In this document: positions 57,441 through 64,000 of the stretch, piece after piece
Layout: each line of letters opens with the position of its first letter
Position numbering within the stretch: the first letter of the stretch is position 1
Source: an uncultured Ruminococcus sp.
GTDB lineage: Bacteria; Bacillota; Clostridia; Lachnospirales; Lachnospiraceae
NCBI GenBank assembly: GCA_900066355.1
Contig: FMEL01000001.1
Coordinates: 185,166 to 249,165, forward strand
Direction: 5' to 3'
Length of the DNA: 64,000 nucleotides
The notes under the pieces: generated by a model
Databases searched by the model: none
What the model saw: the letters and a program-made list of their open reading frames with translations, nothing else
What the model was told of the DNA's origin: nothing
Translations under genes and position numbers: made by a program

Positions 57441-58085
57441 TTATTCTCCCAAGATTTCAACGATTGCCTTAAACACTTCATCCAGTGCGCAGGTTCCGTC
57501 TACAGTCTTTAAAACACCCTGCTTTGTGTAGTAATCGATCAGCGGCTGTGTCTGCTCATGATACACGTTCAGACGTTTGGAAACAGTTTCCGGCTTGTCA
57601 TCATCACGAAGTACCAGTGTTTCTCCACAAGTATCGCAAACATTTTCTGTCTTTGGTGCAGCATACACGATATGATAAGTTGCTCCGCACTTCAGGCAGG
57701 CTCTTCTGCCGGACATACGGTTTACAATGTTTTCATCCGGTACATCTACATCAATTGCATAATCAATTTTGCTTCCCAGTTTCTCAAGCGCTGCTGTGAG
57801 GCATTCTGCCTGAGGAATCGTTCTCGGGAATCCATCCAGTACATATCCGTTCTTTGCATCATCCTGCTGAATTCTGTCTACTACAAGATCACAGGTTAAT
57901 TCATCTGGTACCAAAAGACCCTGATCCATATAAGTTTTTGCTTTTTTACCCAATTCTGTACCATTTTTGATGTTTGCGCGGAAAATGTCTCCTGTTGAAA
58001 TATGCGGAATACCATATTTCTCGGCAATCTTCTTTGCCTGAGTTCCTTTTCCGGCTCCCGGTGCACCCAACATAATAATACGCAT
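57441..58085 (-). CDS. adk: Adenylate kinase, zinc-LID type
   Basis: Adk interconverts AMP, ADP and ATP. The 214-residue protein has the P-loop GAPGAGKGTQAKKIAE, the AMP site ISTGDIFRANI, GFPRTIPQAE and a LID domain with a Cys4 zinc site (CLKCGATYH, CDTCGETL). I chose ATG 58085, behind AAAGGAGG. It follows secY after a terminator-like hairpin. Confidence 0.98.
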   Translation of the reverse strand: MRIIMLGAPGAGKGTQAKKIAEKYGIPHISTGDIFRANIKNGTELGKKAKTYMDQGLLVPDELTCDLVVDRIQQDDAKNGYVLDGFPRTIPQAECLTAALEKLGSKIDYAIDVDVPDENIVNRMSGRRACLKCGATYHIVYAAPKTENVCDTCGETLVLRDDDKPETVSKRLNVYHEQTQPLIDYYTKQGVLKTVDGTCALDEVFKAIVEILGE

Positions 58086-58118
58086 AAAAATACCCTCCTT
58101 TTCTTTATGAAGCAAAAA

Positions 58119-58151
58119 CAAAAAAGACTGTGATGCTTTCACACCACAGCC
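58119..58151 (-). terminator. Hairpin with T-tract between secY and adk
   Basis: GGCTGTG pairs with CACAGTC around 58126-58151, followed by six or more T on the minus strand, just after the secY stop. It probably reduces transcription into adk-map-infA. Confidence 0.75.
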
Positions 58152-58157
58152 TTCGTT

Positions 58158-59474
58158 TTAGCTGTTCAGAAAGCCTTTGTAATTGCGGACAAGCAACTGA
58201 GACTCGATCTGGTTCAAGGTTTCAAGAACGACACCAACAACGATGATGATGGATGTTCCACCGAAGGAAACATTTGCTCCGAATACGCCATTGAAGAAGA
58301 ACGGAATTACTGCCACAATAATCAGGCCTACCGCACCTATAAATATAATATAATTAAGCATATTAGTCAAATAATCTGATGTAGGTTTTCCTGGACGGAT
58401 ACCCGGGATAAAACCACCCTGTTTCTTGATGTTGTCAGCAACTTCCAGCGGGTTAAATGTAATGGATGTGTAGAAATATGCGAAGAATACACAAAGCACT
58501 ACATATACCAGAAGCCCCCAGCTGTACTGTGGCTGAGACGGGTTACACCAATTACTTGAAGAGAGACCTCTCAGGATTTCACTTCCAATACCAGTTCCAT
58601 TTGCCTTTCCTGCAAACTGTGCGATAACACCAGGGAAAGACATAATAGAAGAAGCAAAAATGATCGGGATAACACCAGCAGTGTTAACTTTCAGAGGAAT
58701 ATTGGTGGTCTGACCGCCCATCATCTTCCTACCAACCATCTTCTTAGAATACTGAACAGGAATTCTTCTCTCTGCTCCATTAAGAATAAGGACAAATACA
58801 ACTACTACCATAATGATCGCAAAAATGACCACTCCTGCAAGCATTCCTTTTGCAATTGTTTTTCCCTTAATAAAGTTCTCATAAAGAGTTGTCATATCAC
58901 TTGGAATTCGGGATACGATATTTACTGCAAGTACAATAGAAATACCATTTCCGACACCTTTTTCAGTGATACGCTCACCGATCCACATCAGCATCGCGGA
59001 ACCGGCTGTCAGGCTAACAATTACTACAACACCCTTTAAGAAGTTCATATCTTTAACGATATTTCCACGGGTAAAACCGACTGTCATGGCAATTGACTCA
59101 AAAAGAGCAAGACCAACTGTGACATAACGGGTAATTGCAGTCATTTTTTTTCTTCCCTCTTCACCATCTCTGTGCATTTCCTCCAGAGCAGGAATTGCAA
59201 TCGTGAGAAGCTGAATGATAATGGAAGATGTAATGTATGGTGTGATATTCAGTGCAAATACAGACATACTCTCAAAAGAGCCACCGGTGAAAGCATCAAA
59301 GAAATTGAATGCATCACCGGTATTACTCTTGAACCACTGTTTGAAAACGCTGCTATCCACACCTGGGATGGGAAGCTGTGAACCGATTCGGATGATGAAG
59401 ATCATCGCTAACAGATACAACAGCTTACGACGCATCTCTTTTACTCTAAAAACGCTTTTAAGAGTCTCAAACAT
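58158..59474 (-). CDS. secY: Preprotein translocase subunit SecY
   Basis: SecY is the channel of the Sec system. The 438-residue protein has ten predicted membrane helices and conserved pieces such as RIGSQLPIPGVD, the plug-near TGGSFESMSVFALNITPYI, the PVQYSKKMVGRKMMGG loop and DNIKKQGGFIPGIRPGKPT. Its start shares a nucleotide with the rplO stop (TAATG). Confidence 0.98.
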   Translation of the reverse strand: MFETLKSVFRVKEMRRKLLYLLAMIFIIRIGSQLPIPGVDSSVFKQWFKSNTGDAFNFFDAFTGGSFESMSVFALNITPYITSSIIIQLLTIAIPALEEMHRDGEEGRKKMTAITRYVTVGLALFESIAMTVGFTRGNIVKDMNFLKGVVVIVSLTAGSAMLMWIGERITEKGVGNGISIVLAVNIVSRIPSDMTTLYENFIKGKTIAKGMLAGVVIFAIIMVVVVFVLILNGAERRIPVQYSKKMVGRKMMGGQTTNIPLKVNTAGVIPIIFASSIMSFPGVIAQFAGKANGTGIGSEILRGLSSSNWCNPSQPQYSWGLLVYVVLCVFFAYFYTSITFNPLEVADNIKKQGGFIPGIRPGKPTSDYLTNMLNYIIFIGAVGLIIVAVIPFFFNGVFGANVSFGGTSIIIVVGVVLETLNQIESQLLVRNYKGFLNS

Positions 59475-59923
59475 TAGATCACCTCTACTGTACCACCTGC
59501 AGCTTCGATTTTTGCTTTTGCGGTTTCGCTGACAGCATTTACTTTAACAGTAAGTTTCTTTGTCAGTTCACCATTTCCAAGAATTTTAACACCGTCTCCG
59601 GCTTTGGAAATTGCTTTGCTAGCCAGTAAAGCGTCTACTGTAACTTCTGTACCGTCTTCAAAACGATTAAGAACATCTACATTGATTGCAATGATTTCTT
59701 TAGAGTTTCTGTTCTTGAAACCTCTCTTCGGAAGACGTCTGTATAAAGGCATCTGTCCACCTTCAAATCCCGGTTTCTTGTGTCCGGAACGAGCTAACTG
59801 TCCTTTATGTCCTTTTCCGGCTGTTTTGCCGTTTCCGGAACCATGTCCACGGCCTCTTCTGAAGTTATCACTGTGTTTAGAACCTTCTGCTGGTCTTAAG
59901 TTTGATAATTCCATCTTTGGCAC
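59474..59923 (-). CDS. rplO: 50S ribosomal protein L15
   Basis: The 149-residue protein starts MPKMELSNLRPAEGSKHSDN (with an extra Met-Pro-Lys before the usual start) and has GRGHGSGNGKTAGKGHKGQ and FEGGQMPLYRRLPKRGF, typical of L15, which binds 23S rRNA late in assembly. It lies between rpmD and secY in the spc order. Confidence 0.97.
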   Translation of the reverse strand: MPKMELSNLRPAEGSKHSDNFRRGRGHGSGNGKTAGKGHKGQLARSGHKKPGFEGGQMPLYRRLPKRGFKNRNSKEIIAINVDVLNRFEDGTEVTVDALLASKAISKAGDGVKILGNGELTKKLTVKVNAVSETAKAKIEAAGGTVEVI

Positions 59924-59953
59924 CTCCTTTTATTATTCAATCTCTGGAAATTA

Positions 59954-60136
59954 TTATGCTTCTTCTACTTTTACAAGATGCTGAACCTGCTGGATCATTC
60001 CTCTTGTAGCAGCATTGTCAGGCATTTCAACTGTTTTGTGCATTTTTGTAAGTCCCATAGCTGTTACAGTTTTTTTGTGTTTCGGAACTGCACCGATTGG
60101 AGACTTAACAAGTGTAACTTTTAATGTGTTTGCCAT
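59954..60136 (-). CDS. rpmD: 50S ribosomal protein L30
   Basis: The 60-residue protein has the bacterial L30 layout: LKVTLVKSPIGAVPKHKKTV, LGL-like TAMGLTKMHKTVEMPDN, and a C-terminal helix (RGMIQQVQHLVKVEE). It follows rpsE by 13 nt. Confidence 0.96.
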   Translation of the reverse strand: MANTLKVTLVKSPIGAVPKHKKTVTAMGLTKMHKTVEMPDNAATRGMIQQVQHLVKVEEA

Positions 60137-60149
60137 TATTTTGTCCTCC

Positions 60150-60659
60150 TTATGCCAGAATCTCTTCTACAGATTTTCCGCGAAGTTTTGCAACTTCTTC
60201 CGGAGTTTTCAGTTTGCTTAATCCTTCGATGGTAGCCATAACAACATTCTGTTTGTTTCTGGATCCCATACATTTTGTACGGATGTTTTTGATTCCTGCA
60301 AGCTCAATAACTGCACGGGCCGGACCACCAGCGATAACACCGGTACCTTCCGGAGCACGTTTCAGAAGCATTTCAGCGCTTCCGAATTTACCTACATAGT
60401 CATGAGTGATGGAATTGTTTTCATCTCTTGCAACTGTAACCAGTTTTTTCATGGCATCTTCTTTTCCTTTGCGGATTGCTTCCGGAATTTCTGCTGCCTT
60501 TCCTAAACCTGCACCAACATGTCCGTTGCCGTCACCTACTACAACTAAAGCTGTGAAACGGAAGTTACGACCACCTTTAACAACCTTGGTAACACGTTTG
60601 ATTGACACTACTTTATCTTCTAACTCTAACTGACTAGCATCAATAAGATTATGTTTCAT
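60150..60659 (-). CDS. rpsE: 30S ribosomal protein S5
   Basis: S5 is important for translational accuracy. The 169-residue protein has VVKGGRNFRFTALVVVGDGN, GLGKAAEIPEAIRKGKEDA and GTGVIAGGPARAVIELAGI. Length and order (rplR-rpsE-rpmD) are normal. Confidence 0.98.
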   Translation of the reverse strand: MKHNLIDASQLELEDKVVSIKRVTKVVKGGRNFRFTALVVVGDGNGHVGAGLGKAAEIPEAIRKGKEDAMKKLVTVARDENNSITHDYVGKFGSAEMLLKRAPEGTGVIAGGPARAVIELAGIKNIRTKCMGSRNKQNVVMATIEGLSKLKTPEEVAKLRGKSVEEILA

Positions 60660-60676
60660 GTGTCTTTTCCTCCCTT

Positions 60677-61045
60677 TTAGAATTTCAAACCAGCTTCTCT
60701 TGCTGCGTCTGCCAGTGCCTTAACTTTACCGTGATAGATATAGCCTCCTCTGTCGAAGACAACGCTTTCGATACCAGCTTCAACTGCTTTCTTTCCGATT
60801 ACAGTTCCGAGGTATGCTGCAGCTTTTACATCATCAGTATTTTCAAGTTCAGCTTTTACATCTTTCTGAAGAGTAGAAGCTGATACTAAAGTTTTTCCTA
60901 CAGTGTCATCAATGATCTGTGCATACATATGCTTGTTGGAACGGAATACTGCCAGTCTAGGAGTAGTAGCTGTTCCATTGAGATGATGACGGATTCTTCT
61001 ATGTTTTTTCTCGCGAATTTCCGCTCTGGATGCTTTGTTAATCAT
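60677..61045 (-). CDS. rplR: 50S ribosomal protein L18
   Basis: L18 binds 5S rRNA. The 122-residue protein has KKHRRIRHHLNGTATTPRLA, VFRSNKHMYAQIIDD and VVFDRGGYIYHGKVKALADA. It lies between rplF and rpsE. Confidence 0.98.
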   Translation of the reverse strand: MINKASRAEIREKKHRRIRHHLNGTATTPRLAVFRSNKHMYAQIIDDTVGKTLVSASTLQKDVKAELENTDDVKAAAYLGTVIGKKAVEAGIESVVFDRGGYIYHGKVKALADAAREAGLKF

Positions 61046-61062
61046 ATTCTCACTCTCCTTAT

Positions 61063-61602
61063 TTATTTCTTACCAGTCTTACCAACTTTACGTCTGATAA
61101 CTTCATCAGCATACTTGATACCTTTGCCCTTATATGGCTCCGGTCTTCTCTTATCTCTGATTTCAGCTGCGTACTGGCCAACTTTTTCTTTGCTGATACC
61201 GGAAACGATGATCTTGTTTCCATCAACTTTAGATTCCAGACCTTCTGGATCTTCCATCTCTACCGGGTGAGAATATCCCAGAGAAAGAACAAGTTTCTTG
61301 CCCTGTTTCTGTGCTCTATAACCTACACCGTTAACCTCGAGCTCTTTTGTGTAGCCTTCGCTTACACCAACAACCATGTTGTGGATAAGGCTTCTGGTCA
61401 GACCGTGTAATGCTTTCATTTTCTTAAGATCGTTTGGTCTTGTAACTACTACATGACCATCTTCAACTTTGATTTCCATTTCTGTCGGAAGCGCTCTTTC
61501 AAGTGTTCCTTTTGGGCCCTTAACGGTTACTACATTACCTGCAGCTACGCTTACTTCAACGCCTGCCGGAATAGCTACCGGAAGTCTGCCGATTCGTGAC
61601 AT
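61063..61602 (-). CDS. rplF: 50S ribosomal protein L6
   Basis: L6 binds 23S rRNA near the factor-binding site. The 179-residue protein has MSRIGRLPVAIPAGVEVSVA, HGLTRSLIHNMVVGVSEGY and the end RDKRRPEPYKGKGIKYADEV. I chose ATG 61602, behind AAGGAGG; an upstream in-frame start lies in the rpsH-rplF spacer. It is preceded by the paired RNA elements at 61689-61798. Confidence 0.97.
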   Translation of the reverse strand: MSRIGRLPVAIPAGVEVSVAAGNVVTVKGPKGTLERALPTEMEIKVEDGHVVVTRPNDLKKMKALHGLTRSLIHNMVVGVSEGYTKELEVNGVGYRAQKQGKKLVLSLGYSHPVEMEDPEGLESKVDGNKIIVSGISKEKVGQYAAEIRDKRRPEPYKGKGIKYADEVIRRKVGKTGKK

Positions 61603-61688
61603 AATATTGTCCTCCTTACTTAGATTGTCGGAGAGAAATAAATTCTCTCTGTTTTCAGTCATTTCTTCATCTATCAATGAACAAGGAA

Positions 61689-61746
61689 GTTCCGTTCACT
61701 AAATTCAGACTGCGCTTACGCTTGTCTTCATTAAGTTCCTCGGAAC
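61689..61746 (-). ncRNA. Structured RNA element, long type (rpsH-rplF spacer)
   Basis: GUUCCG and CGGAAC form the outer stem; after an internal loop ACUUAAUGAAGAC pairs with GUCUGAAUUUAGU, keeping tandem G-A mismatches. The apical loop reads AAGCGUAAGCGCA. Length is 58 nt. Confidence 0.75.
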
Positions 61747-61754
61747 GACCTTCT

Positions 61755-61798
61755 CACTAAATTCATGCAGCGCCATCAGGCGCAGCATTCATTAAGTG
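61755..61798 (-). ncRNA. Structured RNA element, short type (rpsH-rplF spacer)
   Basis: CACUUAAUGAAUGC pairs with GCAUGAAUUUAGUG (tandem G-A kept, one U-U mismatch), topped by a perfect GCGCC/GGCGC stem. It starts 8 nt after the rpsH stop. Length is 44 nt. Confidence 0.75.
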
Positions 61799-61806
61799 TT
61801 CTAGGT

Positions 61807-62208
61807 CTACCAAACAAATGCAAGTACTTCGCCACCAACCTGAAGTTTACGAGCTTCTTTGTCAGTGATAACACCTTTGTTTGTAGAAAGGATTGCGATA
61901 CCAAGTCCGCCAAGTACTCTCGGAAGCTCGTCTTTACCAGCGTAAATACGAAGACCTGGTTTGGAGATTCTCTTAAGTCCTGTGATGATCTTATCGTTCT
62001 TTGTTTCACCATATTTCAGGGTGATGTGGATGGTCTTGAATGCACCATCTTCAACTAAGTCGTATTTTGCAATGTATCCTTCGTCTACAAGGATGTTTGC
62101 GATTGCGATTTTCATTTTGGATGCCGGAACATCTACTGTGTCATGTTTTGCAGTGTTAGCGTTACGGATTCTTGTAAGCATATCTGCGATTGGATCACTC
62201 ATTGTCAT
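61807..62208 (-). CDS. rpsH: 30S ribosomal protein S8
   Basis: S8 is a primary 16S rRNA-binding protein and, in Escherichia coli, the repressor of the spc operon. The 133-residue protein has MTMSDPIADMLTRIRNANTA, RISKPGLRIYAGKDELPRVL and GIAILSTNKGVITDKEARKL. It lies between two spacers each carrying a pair of structured elements. Confidence 0.98.
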   Translation of the reverse strand: MTMSDPIADMLTRIRNANTAKHDTVDVPASKMKIAIANILVDEGYIAKYDLVEDGAFKTIHITLKYGETKNDKIITGLKRISKPGLRIYAGKDELPRVLGGLGIAILSTNKGVITDKEARKLQVGGEVLAFVW

Positions 62209-62288
62209 GTTAGTTTCCTCCTAATTTTCTCTCTTTTCAGACTTTACATGATTTATACTGTAACATTAATCTTATCAAATTTGCACCT

Positions 62289-62345
62289 CTTCCCTCAGCT
62301 AAACTCAACCTTCGTTCACACTCGGTTTCGTTAAGATTCGGGAAG
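62289..62345 (-). ncRNA. Structured RNA element, long type (rpsN-rpsH spacer)
   Basis: CUUCCC and GGGAAG form the outer stem; CUUAACGAAACC pairs with GGUUGAGUUUAG. Next to the tandem G-A the base pair is C-G instead of U-A, a compensatory change against the other copies. The apical part CCGAGTGTGAACGAAGG matches the copy at 54723. Length is 57 nt. Confidence 0.75.
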
Positions 62346-62351
62346 GGCCTC

Positions 62352-62396
62352 ACACTAAATTCATGCTGCGCTTAACAGCTTGCATTCATTAAGTGT
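62352..62396 (-). ncRNA. Structured RNA element, short type (rpsN-rpsH spacer)
   Basis: ACACUUAAUGAAUGC pairs with GCAUGAAUUUAGUGU (tandem G-A kept). It starts 7 nt after the rpsN stop; the apical loop AAGCUGUUAAGCGCA nearly equals that of the copy at 54788. Length is 45 nt. Confidence 0.75.
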
Positions 62397-62403
62397 TTCC
62401 GGC

Positions 62404-62589
62404 CTACCAGGAAGCTTTTTTAACACCTGGAATCTGACCTTTGTAAGCCAGCTCACGGAAGCAGATACGGCAGATGCCGTATTTTCTCAGGTATGCATGT
62501 GGACGTCCACAGATTCTGCAGCGGCTGTATTCTCTTGTGGAGAATTTCTGTTTGCGCTGCTGTTTGATTTTCATTGCTGTTTTAGCCAT
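62404..62589 (-). CDS. rpsN: 30S ribosomal protein S14, zinc-binding type
   Basis: The 61-residue protein has the Cys4 zinc motif (CRICGRPH and CRICFREL), the short form found in many Firmicutes, unlike the longer zinc-free type. The end LAYKGQIPGVKKASW is typical. It lies between rplE and rpsH, as expected. Confidence 0.98.
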   Translation of the reverse strand: MAKTAMKIKQQRKQKFSTREYSRCRICGRPHAYLRKYGICRICFRELAYKGQIPGVKKASW

Positions 62590-62603
62590 TCGAATTCTCC
62601 TCC

Positions 62604-63143
62604 TTATTTAGCAAAAGGCATATTGAACTGAGTTAACAGCTCACGAGCCTCTTCGTCTGTCTTAGCAGTTGTAACGAAGATGATATCCATACCTCTTACT
62701 TTGTCTACCTTATCATACTCAACTTCAGGGAAGATCAGCTGTTCTTTGATTCCCAGTGCGTAGTTTCCTCTGCCATCGAAAGCGTTTGGATTTACACCAC
62801 GGAAGTCACGTACACGAGGAAGAGCAAGGTTGATAAGACGATCAGCGAACTCGTACATCTTCTCGCCTCTTAAGGTAACCTTACAACCGATTGGCATACC
62901 CTCTCTGATTTTGAAGTTAGCCACAGATTTTTTAGCTTTTGTTGCGATTGCTTTCTGTCCTGTGATCAGTTCCATATCAGCGATTGCAGCATCAAGAAGC
63001 TTTGCATTTTCTTTGGCTTCACCAACACCCATGTTTATTACGATTTTTTCGAGTTTTGGCACTTCCATAACATTTTTGTATCCGAATTTTTTGGTCATGG
63101 CATCCATGATCTCATTTTTGTAAAGGTCTTTTAATCTACTCAC
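62604..63143 (-). CDS. rplE: 50S ribosomal protein L5
   Basis: L5 binds 5S rRNA and contacts the P-site tRNA. The 179-residue protein has VPKLEKIVINMGVGEAKENA, RGEKMYEFADRLINLALPRV and GRGNYALGIKEQLIFPEVEY. It lies between rplX and rpsN. Confidence 0.98.
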   Translation of the reverse strand: MSRLKDLYKNEIMDAMTKKFGYKNVMEVPKLEKIVINMGVGEAKENAKLLDAAIADMELITGQKAIATKAKKSVANFKIREGMPIGCKVTLRGEKMYEFADRLINLALPRVRDFRGVNPNAFDGRGNYALGIKEQLIFPEVEYDKVDKVRGMDIIFVTTAKTDEEARELLTQFNMPFAK

Positions 63144-63164
63144 CTGTCATGCCTCCTCTCTTAA

Positions 63165-63476
63165 TTAATCGATAACTTTACCTGTTGCTTTAGCAACACG
63201 AACTTTTTTGTCTCCATCCATCTGGAATCCAACTCTTGTTGCTTTTCCATCTACAACGAGCATTACGTTGGAGATGTGAAGAGCAGCTTCTTTTGTGGAG
63301 ATTCCGCCAGCCTGGTTTGCTGCTGATGGTTTGTTGTGCTTTGTAACCATGTTGACATTCTCAACGATTACGGTGTTGTCTTTTACGTTAACGGCAAGAA
63401 CTTTTCCTTCTTTGCCTTTATCTTTTCCAGCGATTACTTTAACAGTGTCGCCTTTTTTAATTTTCATAGCTGACAT
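63165..63476 (-). CDS. rplX: 50S ribosomal protein L24
   Basis: L24 starts 50S assembly and lies near the exit tunnel. The 103-residue protein has a KOW motif (KIKKGDTVKVIAGKDKGKEG) and NVNMVTKHNKPSAANQAGGI. GGAGGGTG precedes the ATG at 63476; a second in-frame ATG three codons later is a possible alternative. Confidence 0.97.
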   Translation of the reverse strand: MSAMKIKKGDTVKVIAGKDKGKEGKVLAVNVKDNTVIVENVNMVTKHNKPSAANQAGGISTKEAALHISNVMLVVDGKATRVGFQMDGDKKVRVAKATGKVID

Positions 63477-63487
63477 TAGGCACCCTC

Positions 63488-63856
63488 CTATAATACTTCC
63501 GGAGCTAAGGAAACGATCTTCATGAATTTCTTTTCACGAAGCTCTCTGGCAACTGGTCCAAAGATACGTGTTCCTTTCGGAGTTAAATCGTCTTTAATGA
63601 TTACGGCTGCATTTTCATCGAAACGGATGTAAGATCCGTCTTTACGACGAGCGCCTTTTTTTGTACGAACAACAACAGCTTTAACTACATCGCCTTTTTT
63701 AACAACACCGCCTGGTGTTGCATCTTTAACAGTAGCAACGATAGTATCACCGATGTTAGCATATCTTCTTGTAGAGCCACCCATAACACGAATACAAAGG
63801 ATTTCTTTTGCACCAGTGTTGTCGGCAACTTTCAGTCTTGTTTCCTGCTGAATCAT
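63488..63856 (-). CDS. rplN: 50S ribosomal protein L14
   Basis: L14 forms part of the subunit interface. The 122-residue protein has MIQQETRLKVADNTGAKEIL, GDTIVATVKDATPGGVVKKG and PKGTRIFGPVARELREKKFM. Length is exactly the family norm. Confidence 0.98.
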   Translation of the reverse strand: MIQQETRLKVADNTGAKEILCIRVMGGSTRRYANIGDTIVATVKDATPGGVVKKGDVVKAVVVRTKKGARRKDGSYIRFDENAAVIIKDDLTPKGTRIFGPVARELREKKFMKIVSLAPEVL

Positions 63857-63869
63857 ACTGGTTTCCTCC

Positions 63870-64000
63870 TTATTTCACTTTCTCTACAATCTCAACCAGT
63901 CTCCATCTTTTGTCCTTGGACAGCGGTCTGGTTTCCATAACTTTAACGGTATCACCGATATTGCACTCATTATTTTCATCATGAGCTTTAAGTTTATATG
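63870..64000 (-). CDS. rpsQ: 30S ribosomal protein S17, N-terminus cut by the window edge
   Basis: The visible 43 residues end the protein: LKAHDENNECNIGDTVKV, then ETRPLSKDKRWRLVEIVEKV, the typical S17 OB-fold ending. The stop (63870-63872) lies 13 nt before the rplN start. Its position before rplN fits the rpmC-rpsQ-rplN order. Confidence 0.95.
   Translation of the reverse strand, partial: YKLKAHDENNECNIGDTVKVMETRPLSKDKRWRLVEIVEKVK

Overview
The window looks like a chromosomal segment from a spore-forming gut Clostridium of the Lachnospiraceae type; I cannot fix the genus. The evidence is the sporulation gene set (spoIIE, yabP, yabQ, spoIIGA, sigE, cwlD, a CotS-like gene), the Firmicute order mazG-hup-rqcP-yabP-yabQ-divIC-spoIIE-tilS-hpt-ftsH, single-chain PurL, the MurT/GatD pair, T-box leaders on tRNA-synthetase genes, zinc-type S14 and a Lachnospiraceae-style surface protein. 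No rRNA, tRNA, CRISPR array or intact mobile element was found.

Layout. 1-7,350 is AT-rich accessory DNA: an XRE-type regulator cut by the window edge, a four-gene operon of unrecognised proteins, a large secreted CAP/Ig-like protein, small hypotheticals, and a gene-poor stretch with three 8-bp repeats on an 11-bp register. 7,480-23,330 (all minus strand) is housekeeping and sporulation: ftsH, hpt, tilS, spoIIE, divIC, yabQ, yabP, rqcP, hup, mazG, phosphoglucomutase, a CotS-like gene, cca, proS with T-box, dCMP deaminase, rpiB and the Sua5-type gene. 23,400-36,400 holds two large membrane proteins, cwlD, sigE, spoIIGA, thrS with T-box and purL. 36,550-45,000 holds a LysR regulator, a sulfur/selenium-handling cluster (mrp, CsoR-like regulator, DUF3343, yedF), xpt, an orphan substrate-binding lipoprotein and gatD/murT. 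45,000-51,850 is one apparent operon: response regulator, histidine kinase, lipoprotein and two arylsulfate sulfotransferases. 52,000-64,000 is the spc/alpha ribosomal-protein region from rpsQ (cut by the edge) to rplQ.

Most notable observations. (1) Six copies of a structured RNA element, in three tandem pairs, each pair starting within about 10 nt after the stop codon of rpsN, rpsH or rpsM. Stem sequences change with compensation while a tandem G-A internal loop is kept in five of six copies. (2) The spoIIGA-sigE promoter lies inside the thrS terminator, so thrS read-through RNA should fold the terminator and hide the spoIIGA ribosome-binding site, while RNA started at the sporulation promoter cannot. 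This promoter and the spoIIE promoter both have a 21-bp spacer with Spo0A-box-like sequences nearby. (3) A strongly structured 300-nt leader sits between rpmJ and rpsM, and a Nudix gene with a twin-hairpin terminator separates infA from rpmJ. (4) SpoIIE is short, with one membrane segment instead of about ten. (5) A two-component system is joined to two sulfotransferase genes.
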